A stretch of 64,000 nucleotides of DNA from Streptomyces sp. Ncost-T10-10d (GTDB taxonomy: Bacteria; Actinomycetota; Actinomycetes; Streptomycetales; Streptomycetaceae): assembly GCF_900091955.1 (NCBI RefSeq), contig NZ_FMDF01000170.1, positions 1 to 64,000 of the forward strand. The letters run 5' to 3'. Numbering within the stretch: the first letter of the stretch is position 1; each line of letters starts with the position of its first letter. Below the pieces are notes generated by a model. The model was not told the DNA's origin, did no database searches, and saw only the letters and a list, made by a program, of their open reading frames with translations. Below, piece after piece: positions 50,931-58,749 of the stretch. The translations under genes and the position numbers were made by a program.

Positions 50931-52706
50931 TCACAACGCGTACGATCGCAGCCACAGTTCCAGCGTCAGCACCAGCCACAACTTGCCGCCCTGACGGGGC
51001 AGAAGCGTGCCCTCACCCTTCATCCAGGTGCGGACCGTGTCCGGGCGGAACAGGCCCCGGTCGGCCGACTGCCGGCTCAGCAGCAGATCGTTCCCGAGAT
51101 CGCGCAGAGGACCCGTCAGCCACTGCTGCACCGGCACCCGCATCCCGCTCTTCGGGCGGTCGACGACCGTGCCGGGCAGGAGGTCGCGCACCGCCTCCTT
51201 GAGGATCCACTTTTCCGCCGAGCCACGGAGTTTGTACGTCGGCGGCGTCGCGAACGCGTGGTCGACGACCCTGCGGTCGAAGAGCGGTGCCCGGCCCTCG
51301 ATGCCTTGCGACGCCGTCAGGCGCTCCACCTTGGTCAGGATGTGGTGCGCGCCCTTGGTCCGCAGATTGCAGTGCAGGAGCTGGTTGAGGAGATGGCCCA
51401 TGCGGTGCGGGCTGTCGGCGCCCGGAGTCAGATACGGCTCCACGAACCGCTGGGGGCGCGGGGCGTCCCGCAGCGCGTCGAGCGTCTGCGCGGTCAGCAG
51501 CGTCGGGAGGTCAGTCCAGCACTTGCGGTACGAGCGGAGATACGCCGTCGCACGGTCCTCGTCCCAGGGCGCCCCCGGTTCACGGTGCATTTCCTGCACC
51601 AGCATCGGGAGGTTCTTCGGGCCGCCGAACACGGGGTCGCCCCCCTCGCCGTTGAGGACCACCGAGGCGCCGTCCGCGGCCACGGCCTCCGCGAGCAACA
51701 GGTTCGGGACCGTCAACGGATCGCCCACCGGACTGTCCAGGAGCGCAGCCGCCTCCGCGAGCCGTGAGGCGACGGTCCTTCCCGACACGTTCAGGACCCG
51801 GTGGCGGGTATGGCAGTGGGCGGCCACCAGGCCCGAGTAGCCCAGCTCGTTGGGGAGTTCGTCGCCGAAGCTGATCGAGTAGGTGTGTACCGGATGGCTG
51901 TGCAGCTTCGCCGCCAGCGCGGTGACGAGGGAGCTGTCGATTCCGCCGGAAAGAAGGACCGCAGCCGGCTCCGCCTCCGGGAGCCTGTCGGCCGTCGCCC
52001 GCTCCAGGAGCGCCCGCAGGGCCAGGACATGCTCCGTCGGATCCTGCGGCACCGGCCGCGCGATGTGCTCGCGGGGCTCCCAGTGCACCGCTTCGGTGAC
52101 CGTGCCGTCCTGTGACAGCCGCAGCACCCGCCCGGGCAGGACCTCCCGCACGCCGGTCAGGAGCGTCTCCTCGCCCGGCAGATAGGCGAAGGTGAGGAAC
52201 GAACGGACCGCGGACAGATTCATCGACGTGCCGAGCGCGGGCCAGCGCCGCAGCGCCCTCAGCGAGGTCGAAGCCGCCCAGGCTCCGTCGGCGCGGGCGT
52301 AGAAGAGAGTCCGGGCGCCCACCTGGTCGCGGATCAGTATCAGGTCCGTGCCGTCCAGCACGGCCAGCACGAACATGCCCTCGGCGAGCGCCACCCCCGC
52401 GTCGCCGAGCCGCGCCCAGCAGCGCAACAGCAGTTCGCCGTCGGAGCACCGGGCGGGTACGGGGGTCCCCTCGGCGTGCAACGCGGACAGGAGGGCCGGG
52501 CGGTTGTGGAGGGTGACCTCGCCCACCGCTGTCAGGCCGTATGCCGTGAACGGGCCTTCGGCCCGGCCGGGTTCGCCCGCGATCAGTGCCAGATCAGCCC
52601 CGGCGACATCCACGGCTGCCCGGGCGTTCCCAGCCGCACCCATCGCCTCGACATGGGACCGGGCCTGCCGGGTTGTCGGGGCCAGGCAGACGCAGAAGCG
52701 TGCCAT
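50931..52706 (-). CDS. Asparagine-synthetase-like ATP-dependent amidotransferase without glutaminase Cys
   Basis: A 591-aa protein. The N-terminal Ntn-type domain (about 1-220) is recognisable (GEVTLHNRPALLSAL, LAEGMFVLAVLDGTDLILIR, DQVGARTLFYA). However, the N terminus is MARFCVCLAP instead of MCGI, so the Cys nucleophile that releases ammonia from glutamine is missing. The synthetase domain carries the PP-loop SGGIDSS (253-259) and GEGGDPVFGG. Loss of Cys is typical of beta-lactam synthetases and lasso-peptide cyclases, which use the adenylating domain to form amides intramolecularly. ATG52706 follows AAAGGAG. The neighbour upstream encodes an acidic Trp-rich protein that could be a substrate (speculative). 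Confidence 0.82.
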   Translation of the reverse strand: MARFCVCLAPTTRQARSHVEAMGAAGNARAAVDVAGADLALIAGEPGRAEGPFTAYGLTAVGEVTLHNRPALLSALHAEGTPVPARCSDGELLLRCWARLGDAGVALAEGMFVLAVLDGTDLILIRDQVGARTLFYARADGAWAASTSLRALRRWPALGTSMNLSAVRSFLTFAYLPGEETLLTGVREVLPGRVLRLSQDGTVTEAVHWEPREHIARPVPQDPTEHVLALRALLERATADRLPEAEPAAVLLSGGIDSSLVTALAAKLHSHPVHTYSISFGDELPNELGYSGLVAAHCHTRHRVLNVSGRTVASRLAEAAALLDSPVGDPLTVPNLLLAEAVAADGASVVLNGEGGDPVFGGPKNLPMLVQEMHREPGAPWDEDRATAYLRSYRKCWTDLPTLLTAQTLDALRDAPRPQRFVEPYLTPGADSPHRMGHLLNQLLHCNLRTKGAHHILTKVERLTASQGIEGRAPLFDRRVVDHAFATPPTYKLRGSAEKWILKEAVRDLLPGTVVDRPKSGMRVPVQQWLTGPLRDLGNDLLLSRQSADRGLFRPDTVRTWMKGEGTLLPRQGGKLWLVLTLELWLRSYAL

Positions 52707-52788
52707 GGACGGCTCCTTTCCTGTGTGTTCTCCGGTCCGTACTGCTACCGCCGCCGCTACGGCTTCCGGTGGTGTCGACGCGGTCGGC

Positions 52789-53331
52789 TCAGCCGAAGTC
52801 GTCGTCGCTCCAGGCGTCGTCGCCGTCGTCCCAGCCCGCGTCCCAGTCGTCCGTCTCGTCGTCACCGGAATCGCCGCTCCCGCCTGCGCCCGAGTCGCCC
52901 GAGGACGACGACTGGTTCTGTGCCTGCTGCTGGCGGAGCTCCTCTTCCTCCTCCGGGCTCATGCTCAGCGGCGGCAGCTGGGCGGCGGTGATGGCGAGGC
53001 CCGCCACGCCCAGGCCCGCGAGCATGACGCCCATCCTGCCGCCGAACGATGTCCGGTTGACCATCACCGTCTCGCCACGGCCCCACAGGGTGCGGCCGTA
53101 TCCGATGTCGCGGGCATACGTCACCGTGCCGTCGGCGAGGGTGCGCTTGATGATGTGGTTGCCGAGGAGCTCGTCGGTGCCGGAGGCGTTCCGGTTGTCG
53201 TGCCAGCGCACGAGGCCGCGGTGGGATCCCTCACGGTGGCGCCACTCCTCCCGGCCGTCCTCGTAGCGCCGGTGGACACTGCCGTCGGCGAGCAGTTCGT
53301 CGGAGTAGCCGGTCTCTTGAGGTCGGATCAT
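52789..53331 (-). CDS. Membrane protein with YD-like repeats and acidic Trp-rich tail
   Basis: A 180-aa protein. Residues 1-90 consist of short repeats of the type LLADGSVHRRYEDGREEWRH and RTLADGTVTYARDIGYGRTL, resembling YD/RHS-type beta-hairpins. One TM helix follows (about 100-118, VMLAGLGVAGLAITAA), then a Gln/Ser-rich linker. The tail ends in alternating Asp/Trp/Gly (DDWDAGWDDGDDAWSDDDFG). I do not recognise the family. ATG53331 follows GAGGAA. It lies 99 nt after the third TOPRIM-like gene and 82 nt before the asparagine-synthetase-like gene. The tail could be a modification substrate or a metal-binding surface. Confidence 0.7.
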   Translation of the reverse strand: MIRPQETGYSDELLADGSVHRRYEDGREEWRHREGSHRGLVRWHDNRNASGTDELLGNHIIKRTLADGTVTYARDIGYGRTLWGRGETVMVNRTSFGGRMGVMLAGLGVAGLAITAAQLPPLSMSPEEEEELRQQQAQNQSSSSGDSGAGGSGDSGDDETDDWDAGWDDGDDAWSDDDFG

Positions 53332-53430
53332 CGTGTGCGTTCCTCGGGTCTGTGGGGCGGTCCCGGCCGCGGGTTCCAGGGCCCGCTCGGACGGGTCACC
53401 GCGCGGTTCACGGGCGGATGACTCGGCGGG

Positions 53431-54342
53431 TCATGAGGCGGGCCAGGTCAGGAATCCCGTGGTACGCAGCCCGCGCAGTTCGGTCCACATGGAGTTCCGG
53501 GGCGGTCGGGGTCCCCGTGTGAGGCGCAGCACCGTACGCACCAGGCGGGGCGGTGACACCGCCGCGATCTGCGCGAACCGTCCCCGCGCCAGCCACATGG
53601 CCTCCTGGGGGCGCAGTGCCGGAGGCCAGGGCCCGAGAGGCGGAGCCGGTGCCGGACCGCGGCCGGTGGGAAGTCGCAGGGCCGCCGCGTGACGGGGCAC
53701 GAGTCCGATCGACGCCACCCGTATGCCGGGGACGCGGCCGAGAGTGGCCCTGATCCGCGCCGGGAGCTCGATGCCCTCCGGGCTCGCGTCGTGCAGCACA
53801 TGGACCGTAGCGCCCTCCGCCCGCTCCAGCGCCGCGACGAGTCGAGGGGCGAGCGGCAGAGCATCGATCGCCGCGAGGACGGGGCAGCCCGCCTCCAGAT
53901 GCACATGGTTGGAGAGCAGCATGCCGGCGATGGAGCGGTCCTGGCAGACGAGAAGCCGGGGCAGTCCGTAGGCGTACACGTCGGGTTCGGAGGAATCGGG
54001 TGTGGCCGGGGGCCGTGGGCGCGCCGACGGCACCGGCGGGAGCAGACCCTCCACGGTCTCCCTGCCCCGCGCCTCCAGTGCGCGCGTGAACGTGCGCAGA
54101 CGCAGGGGAGGGGCCGGGGTTCGCGGGATGTGGGTGAGCAGGGTCGCGGCCGGGCTCAGGACGCGGCAGGTCTCGTAGTAGAGCTGCCGTTCCGTGAACC
54201 TGATGCCACCGGGGCCCGCGGCTCGGGCGGCGGCCCCGGTGATCGCGAGATCGAGGAGGCGGGCGCCGGGCTTGCGGCCGGTTCGGGGAGCCGGGGCGAT
54301 GGAGGGCCCGCTTCCGGGAGCCTGGGGGCGTCGCGGGGTCAT
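53431..54342 (-). CDS. TOPRIM/Spo11-like paralogue 3 (soluble, no zinc ribbon)
   Basis: A 303-aa protein, paralogue of the two genes upstream. It lacks their zinc ribbon and TM helices. Shared features are a winged-helix-like IRFTERQLYYETCRVL (Leu-Tyr-Tyr 54-56), LLVCQDRSIAGMLL (Asp135), and HVLHDASPEG (184-190), where the second acidic residue of the HDAD motif is Ser. The terminal GFLTWP is at 296-301. The Q-L-Y-Y helix and the two acidic motifs resemble topoisomerase VI-A/Spo11 (5Y-CAP plus TOPRIM), but this is pattern reading only. ATG54342 overlaps the previous stop (ATGA). Confidence 0.7.
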   Translation of the reverse strand: MTPRRPQAPGSGPSIAPAPRTGRKPGARLLDLAITGAAARAAGPGGIRFTERQLYYETCRVLSPAATLLTHIPRTPAPPLRLRTFTRALEARGRETVEGLLPPVPSARPRPPATPDSSEPDVYAYGLPRLLVCQDRSIAGMLLSNHVHLEAGCPVLAAIDALPLAPRLVAALERAEGATVHVLHDASPEGIELPARIRATLGRVPGIRVASIGLVPRHAAALRLPTGRGPAPAPPLGPWPPALRPQEAMWLARGRFAQIAAVSPPRLVRTVLRLTRGPRPPRNSMWTELRGLRTTGFLTWPAS

Positions 54343-55526
54343 ACCGATCTCGGGCCTTTCTTCTTGGACGTGCCGGCGCCGGGTCGGCCGGTGTCCCGCG
54401 CCCCTGGGGTCTGCGGTGCCTGCGGCCAGGTGAGGAAGCCGTTGGTGTGGGCGTCCCGGGGGCCGGGCAGCGGTGCGGCCAGGGCCCGCTCCACCGCCCG
54501 CACCACGATCGATTCGAGAAGGCGCGGCGGCACGGCGGCGATCGGGCTCCAGAAGCCGTCGGCGAGCCATTCGGCGTCGGCCCCGGACAGACCCGCGACC
54601 GTGCGGAGCTGCTCCGCGTCGGCGAACCGATCGTGCCGGGCGAGTCGTACGACGCCCTGCTTGCCCCTGGCCGCGGAGACGGGGAGACCCGCGTCCACCA
54701 CGACCCGGTCGGGCTGTGCGGCGCGGATGAGCGGTGCCAGCAGCACGCCCAGCGGGTCGGCATCGTGCAGGACGACCACTGGGAGCGCGCTGCGGTACTT
54801 CGCGAGTTCCTTGAGGGCCTCTGCCACGATGTCGGAGCGCCCTGCGGTTTCCTCCGTGCCGGCGGCCTCCAGAAGGACGGCCCCCAGACGGCCGGGAATG
54901 TCATTGGCCGTGAGGAAGAGAGCCGCCACCCGGTCGGTGCAGAGGATCACGGCCGTGGGCCGGGACGATGGAGCAGATGCACGGGAACGGCTCGCGCTGC
55001 GCCGCCGGGGTACGGGGCGCGCGTCGTCGACGACGCCTTTCGGCAGCCGGCCGTACGCCGTCGACCAGGCGCCCGTCATCAGCTGACGGAAGGTCTCCTC
55101 GGAGGGGATGATCTGCGAACGGGGCGGTCGACCGGGGCGATGGCGCAGGGCCGATGCGACGACGAGGACGGCGCACCCGCCGGCTCCAGTGACTAACGCG
55201 GGGACATTGTCGGTCAGGACCGCGCACAGGAGGAGGGCGACGGCCACCGGCAGAGCCACGAGCCAGCGGATCCCGGTCGGCACACCCTGCGGATCCTGCT
55301 CGGCCCACGCGTAGTTGTGGGTGCGGGACAGGTACCAGAGCTGGGTGAGGGTGATCTTCAGGCGGCCGTGGTCGGTGGCGCGCTCCGCGATGCCCCGGAT
55401 ACGGATGTCATGCATGCCGGTGCCGTGGACCGCAGGGTCGAGCGCGAAGCGCTTCCCGCAGCGCGCACATACCCGGCCGGTGCGCTCCTTGCCCGTGAGC
55501 GAGGCGGCGCAGCCGGGGCAGATCAT
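54339..55526 (-). CDS. TOPRIM/Spo11-like paralogue 2 (zinc ribbon, membrane-spanning)
   Basis: A 395-aa protein. The N-terminal zinc ribbon is C3-x2-C6...C20-x2-C23 (MICPGC, VCARCGKRFALD), followed by a winged-helix-like block KITLTQLWYLSRTH (Leu-Trp-Tyr 63-65). Two TM helices lie at about 87-127, followed by AYGRLPKGVVDDARPVP. A TOPRIM-like domain has VILCTDRVAALFL (Asp198) and VVVLHDADPLG (HDAD 254-257, Gly260); HDADPxG closely resembles the DxDPxG of topoisomerase VI-A. GFLTWP is at 363-368, followed by a Lys-rich tail. The membrane position with a cytoplasmic nucleic-acid-type domain is unusual. ATG55526 overlaps the previous stop by 4 nt. Confidence 0.72.
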   Translation of the reverse strand: MICPGCAASLTGKERTGRVCARCGKRFALDPAVHGTGMHDIRIRGIAERATDHGRLKITLTQLWYLSRTHNYAWAEQDPQGVPTGIRWLVALPVAVALLLCAVLTDNVPALVTGAGGCAVLVVASALRHRPGRPPRSQIIPSEETFRQLMTGAWSTAYGRLPKGVVDDARPVPRRRSASRSRASAPSSRPTAVILCTDRVAALFLTANDIPGRLGAVLLEAAGTEETAGRSDIVAEALKELAKYRSALPVVVLHDADPLGVLLAPLIRAAQPDRVVVDAGLPVSAARGKQGVVRLARHDRFADAEQLRTVAGLSGADAEWLADGFWSPIAAVPPRLLESIVVRAVERALAAPLPGPRDAHTNGFLTWPQAPQTPGARDTGRPGAGTSKKKGPRSV

Positions 55527-56587
55527 CGCTCGCCCGCCCGGTCCTGGGCCGTCGGGCCGGGCCAGGTCATGAATCCCACGGACGCGGCGCGGCGCCGTTC
55601 CGGATCGACGTTCCGGGTGACCTGTTCGGCGATCCGGGTGACGGCAGCGAGAAGCCGGGCGGGAGGCATGCCGACGAGCGGGAACCGCCAGCCCTTTCCC
55701 AGCCACTTCAGCTCCTCCTCGGTGAACTCGCCGAGTGCGGTGAGCCGCGTCATGGTCTCCCGGTCGGGCCGACTGTCCCGGTCGCGGTAGGGCACGGCCT
55801 GGGCGAGACCGCGGACGGTGCGCAGCGGCAGTCCGGCGTCGATCACCGTGCGTTGCCCCAGACTGTCGCGGACGCGCCGGACGAGGAGCTCCCCGTGCGC
55901 GTCGGCGTCGTGGAGCACGATCACCGGGCCCTGCGTGGGCAGGGCGCGGACCGCGTCGAGATCCTTGGCCGGCGCGATCCCGTACCGGGTGGGCAGGCCA
56001 TCGGCGATCAGGAACGCTGTGATGGAGCGGTCGGGGCACAGGAGTACGGCACCGGGCCGAGCGTCGGAGGGTGTACGAGCTCCGGCCCGAGAGGGGACGG
56101 GAGGGGTGTCGTCGACCACCCCGGGCGGCAGCCCGCCGTACACGTTCCGCCAGGGCGCGAGCGCCTCCGAACGGAACGCCGCACGGCTCATGACCGGAAA
56201 GCCCCGGCTCACCCCGGCGGCTCGTGCGAAGGCGAAGCCCGCGGAGGCGAGCAACAGGGCGCCCGAGATGAGGAGGAGGTACGTGATCCCGGAGAAGAGG
56301 GCGAAAACGCCGGCGAACAGGCCCGCGCCGAGCGAGGCACTCGCACACCCCGGCGCGAACCGGCTCTCCTTGAGGCGTTTGCGAGAGAGCGCGTACCACA
56401 ACTGGTCCGGCGTCACTGCGATCCTGCCCTCCTCCGTCACCTTGGCGAGGATCCTGCGCACCCGCAGGTCGCTGAGGCCGAGGGAGTTGGTCTTGGGATC
56501 GAGCGCGTACGTGCGCCTGCAGTGGGAGCAGGTGTTGTTGGGACGCTCCTTGCGGAGCAAGTTCTTCTCGCAGTGCGGACAGATCAC
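55523..56587 (-). CDS. TOPRIM/Spo11-like paralogue 1 (zinc ribbon, membrane-spanning)
   Basis: A 354-aa protein with the same layout as its downstream paralogue. The zinc ribbon is C3-x2-C6...C20-x2-C23 (MICPHC, TCSHCRRTYALD), then IAVTPDQLWYALSRKR (Leu-Trp-Tyr 63-65) and two TM helices (about 86-122). VYGGLPPGVVDDTPPVP precedes the TOPRIM-like domain, which has VLLCPDRSITAFL (Asp186) and VIVLHDADAHG (HDAD 226-229, Gly232). GFMTWP closes the protein at 338-343. The start is GTG56587, overlapping the cupin stop (GTGA) after GGAGG at 6 nt. I know no described function. An alternative is that the acidic motifs bind a metal for non-nucleic-acid chemistry. Confidence 0.72.
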   Translation of the reverse strand: MICPHCEKNLLRKERPNNTCSHCRRTYALDPKTNSLGLSDLRVRRILAKVTEEGRIAVTPDQLWYALSRKRLKESRFAPGCASASLGAGLFAGVFALFSGITYLLLISGALLLASAGFAFARAAGVSRGFPVMSRAAFRSEALAPWRNVYGGLPPGVVDDTPPVPSRAGARTPSDARPGAVLLCPDRSITAFLIADGLPTRYGIAPAKDLDAVRALPTQGPVIVLHDADAHGELLVRRVRDSLGQRTVIDAGLPLRTVRGLAQAVPYRDRDSRPDRETMTRLTALGEFTEEELKWLGKGWRFPLVGMPPARLLAAVTRIAEQVTRNVDPERRRAASVGFMTWPGPTAQDRAGER

Positions 56588-57303
56588 CGGCGGACCTCCA
56601 GTGCGGTCGCCACACGGCGCAGTCGTTCGGCCAGACGTTCGCGGACGGTGGTGGTGGCGATGCCCCGGTCCCGCTGAAGGCGCTCGATGTCGCGCAGGGC
56701 GGCGGCGAGTGCGTGGTAATCGGTGGCGGTGGCCACGGCCACCCGGCCGGCCGTCGGGGTGCCGCCCGTGGCGCGGCGCTCCGCCTCCCCGGCGGTTATC
56801 GCGTAGTCCTCGTGATCGATCCCGTATCCGGTGTTGGCTGCGAGGATCGTCAGCGGATCGGTGCCCCTGTTCGCGAAGGAGTGGGGCATCATTTCCGGAA
56901 TTCGTATCAACATCCCGGGAGTCAGCGGGACTTCGGTGACCCGGTCGCGGTCCGCGTCGTGGAGGCCGCATGCCGCGTGGCCCAGGCTGAGGACGAAGTG
57001 TTCACCGCCGTGGGCATGCGGCGTGAAGGCGCTGCGCGGCCCCACCACACCGAGTTTGACCGTGGCGTTCGAGGGCCGTTCAGGGGAGGTTGCCGCGTCC
57101 CCCACCAGATAGTGGGCGAACTGCCCGTCATCAATGAAGCGGAGGAACTCCCGCTCGGGACCCAGCTCGCGGGCGCCCTCGCGGTCGGCCAGTTCGATGC
57201 CTCCGTCCGGCCTCAGGTGGTACAGCTCCACACCTTCGGGGAGCATGTCCCACGCTCCGCCCGGCATGGCGTCGGATATGCCGTCATGCGGTCTCCCGGA
57301 CAT
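56584..57303 (-). CDS. Cupin-domain protein, first gene of the operon
   Basis: A 239-aa protein. Residues about 80-165 form a cupin barrel: FTPHAHGGEHFVLSLG supplies the first metal motif (G..PxHxHxxxxE-like, with His-x-His and Glu/His), and RIPEMMPHSFANRG supplies the second (His). The N-terminal part is acidic and the C-terminal ~60 residues are a charged helix (IERLQRDRGIATTTVRERLA). Cupins may be dioxygenases, isomerases or ligand sensors. A very strong Shine-Dalgarno (GGGGGAGG) precedes ATG57303, and the stop overlaps the next gene, so this gene sets operon translation. The promoter should lie in 57304-57500. Confidence 0.75.
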   Translation of the reverse strand: MSGRPHDGISDAMPGGAWDMLPEGVELYHLRPDGGIELADREGARELGPEREFLRFIDDGQFAHYLVGDAATSPERPSNATVKLGVVGPRSAFTPHAHGGEHFVLSLGHAACGLHDADRDRVTEVPLTPGMLIRIPEMMPHSFANRGTDPLTILAANTGYGIDHEDYAITAGEAERRATGGTPTAGRVAVATATDYHALAAALRDIERLQRDRGIATTTVRERLAERLRRVATALEVRR

Positions 57304-57576
57304 CGCGCCTCCCCCTGTTATTCCTGTGCGCGGCGCGCGCTTCGCAAGCGCATCGTATGGCCTTGATTCACAACAGGGGGAGCCCCTGGAGCAACTCTTG
57401 GACAACGTGCGTGAGAACGGTGGGTGAACGTGCGCCGGGCGGACGGCAGCGCACGTGGGGGCGTCCGTAACCGCCTCGAACACCTCCGGCAACGGCCCGC
57501 CACCCTTGACGGATTCACAGCCGGAACCGGTCTCCGCCTTGACCCGTCAGCATCGCTCTGACACGTCGAGATCAAT

Positions 57577-57612
57577 AGGTGGGGGCCTCCCGTCGGCGGG
57601 AGGCCCCCACCT
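57577..57612. terminator. Strong hairpin terminator ahead of the hydrolase relic
   Basis: A perfect 16-bp stem (AGGTGGGGGCCTCCCG, 57577-57592, with 57597-57612) closes a tetraloop. It lies 79 nt beyond the stop of the minus-strand hydrolase relic (57691), so it was probably that gene's terminator and still shields the cupin promoter region. Confidence 0.8.
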
Positions 57613-57690
57613 CGACACCGTGGACAGCTGAGGGCCGGAAGCGGGTGTGCGTTCCCGGGTCGGGACGAGGAGCTTGCGGGATTTCTCCTT

Positions 57691-58095
57691 TTACCCGGCC
57701 GCTGCTTGGCAGGTCAGGTCCTTGGCCGGGAGACTGCCCGTGGTCAGGTAGACCGTGGCGCTCCTGTCCGCGCAGGACTTGAAGGGGTAGGCGCCGTGCC
57801 CCTCTCCTCCGGCGACGGTGACCAGCCGGGAGCCGCGCAGGGCCCGGTGCATGGCCTGGCCGGCGGCCAGAGGCGTCCATAATCTCGAGCGGTGTTACGG
57901 GTGGTGAGGTGCCGCAGCGTGTTACCCCCCTCGGCCTGGCACTTGTCGGCCACCGTACGAGCCCACTCAACATCCTTCGCGGGTGTCTCGGCCTTGTACG
58001 GGCGCTTCAGTGATCTTCTCGTCGGCAGTCAGACCGCAGCTGACGGGGGAGCTCTGCCCGACGCCCTCGGGTCGAACCCGATGAGGTCGTACTGT
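57691..58095 (-). pseudogene. TAP-type secreted alpha/beta-hydrolase, decayed
   Basis: Four blocks of a tripeptidyl-aminopeptidase-like hydrolase survive in order but in different frames: QYDLIGFDPR; GVGQSSPVSCGLTADEKITE; AETPAKDVEWARTVADKCQA followed by HLTTRNTARD; and AAGQAMHRALRGSRLVTVAG, GEGHGAYPFKSCADRSATVY, TTGSLPAKDLTCQ with a proper stop at 57691. The nucleophile region (GxSxG) between the third and fourth blocks is deleted. The family removes N-terminal peptides from secreted proteins. Its 5' end is replaced near 58100-58140 by the LuxR relic on the other strand. Confidence 0.75.
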
Positions 58096-58139
58096 CTCTA
58101 TCACTGGCTCGGGGAGGTCCGCTTCCAGGTCGGCAGGCA

Positions 58140-58437
58140 TGTTCAGGCCCGGCTCGTCGCCCCCCCGGCTGCATTGCGCCGGATGGTCGCCGCCCGCCCG
58201 CCGGGCTCCGCCGAGGCGTTGCCGAGGGCTGCGCTGACGGGACGGGAGGAGGAGGTGCTGCGGTTGATGGCCACCGGCCTGTCCAACCCGGAGATTGCAC
58301 AGTCGCTCACGGTGAGCCTGGAGACGGTGAAGACACACGTCGGGAACGTGCTGACCAAGCTCGGCGCGCAGAACCGGACCCATGCGGTGGTGATCGCGTA
58401 CGAGTCCGGTCTGGTGGTGCCGGGGTTCGCCGGCTGA
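58140..58437 (+). pseudogene. Response-regulator (NarL/LuxR) C-terminal domain without receiver
   Basis: The C-terminal effector domain is complete: LTGREEEVLRLMATGLSNPE, then IAQSLTVSLETVKTHVGNVL and TKLGAQNRTHAVVIAYESGL. A linker with VAPPAALRRMVA precedes it. The receiver domain with its phosphoacceptor Asp is missing, and sequence upstream belongs to the antiparallel hydrolase relic, so a deletion fused the two. An ORF from 57892 could express the HTH alone, but no Shine-Dalgarno supports it. Confidence 0.7.
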
Positions 58438-58749
58438 CCGGTTGAAGATCCACCGAAGACGCGGTTCAGTGACACAGGGGCATGCTCACGACACTCGCGA
58501 CACGCTTCATGGCTGCCTCGGCCCCCTGTGGACCGGAGCCATCAGCTTCGGTCTCGTCACTTCCCTGAGAGCGGTCTTCTCGCGCCACGCCGCGCTGTTC
58601 CTCGCGTCACACTCCGCGCGGACCAGGGCCGGGACACCGGCCGACGGTTCCTGGCGTCAACACGGCGTTCCAAGATCTCTCGCGTTTGACGTAAAAAGGT
58701 GGAAAGACGGGTAAACCAGAGCGGTGCGTACGGCATCCTCCCAGGCGTG
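58438..58749 (+). pseudogene. Gap containing a Ku N-terminal scrap
   Basis: At about 58511-58565 one frame reads GPLWTGAISFGLVT, the highly conserved first strand of bacterial Ku (family: 'RpIWsGaISFGLVtvPVkly'). Similarity stops at once (SLRAVFSRHAA follows), leaving roughly 15-18 codons of a non-homologous end-joining gene. Nothing else is recognisable before the esterase start at 58750. Confidence 0.5.

Noticed and set aside
49646..51202. 518-aa plus-strand ORF opposite the aldehyde dehydrogenase
   Set aside because: Antisense shadow; the minus-strand gene has the full catalytic motif set.
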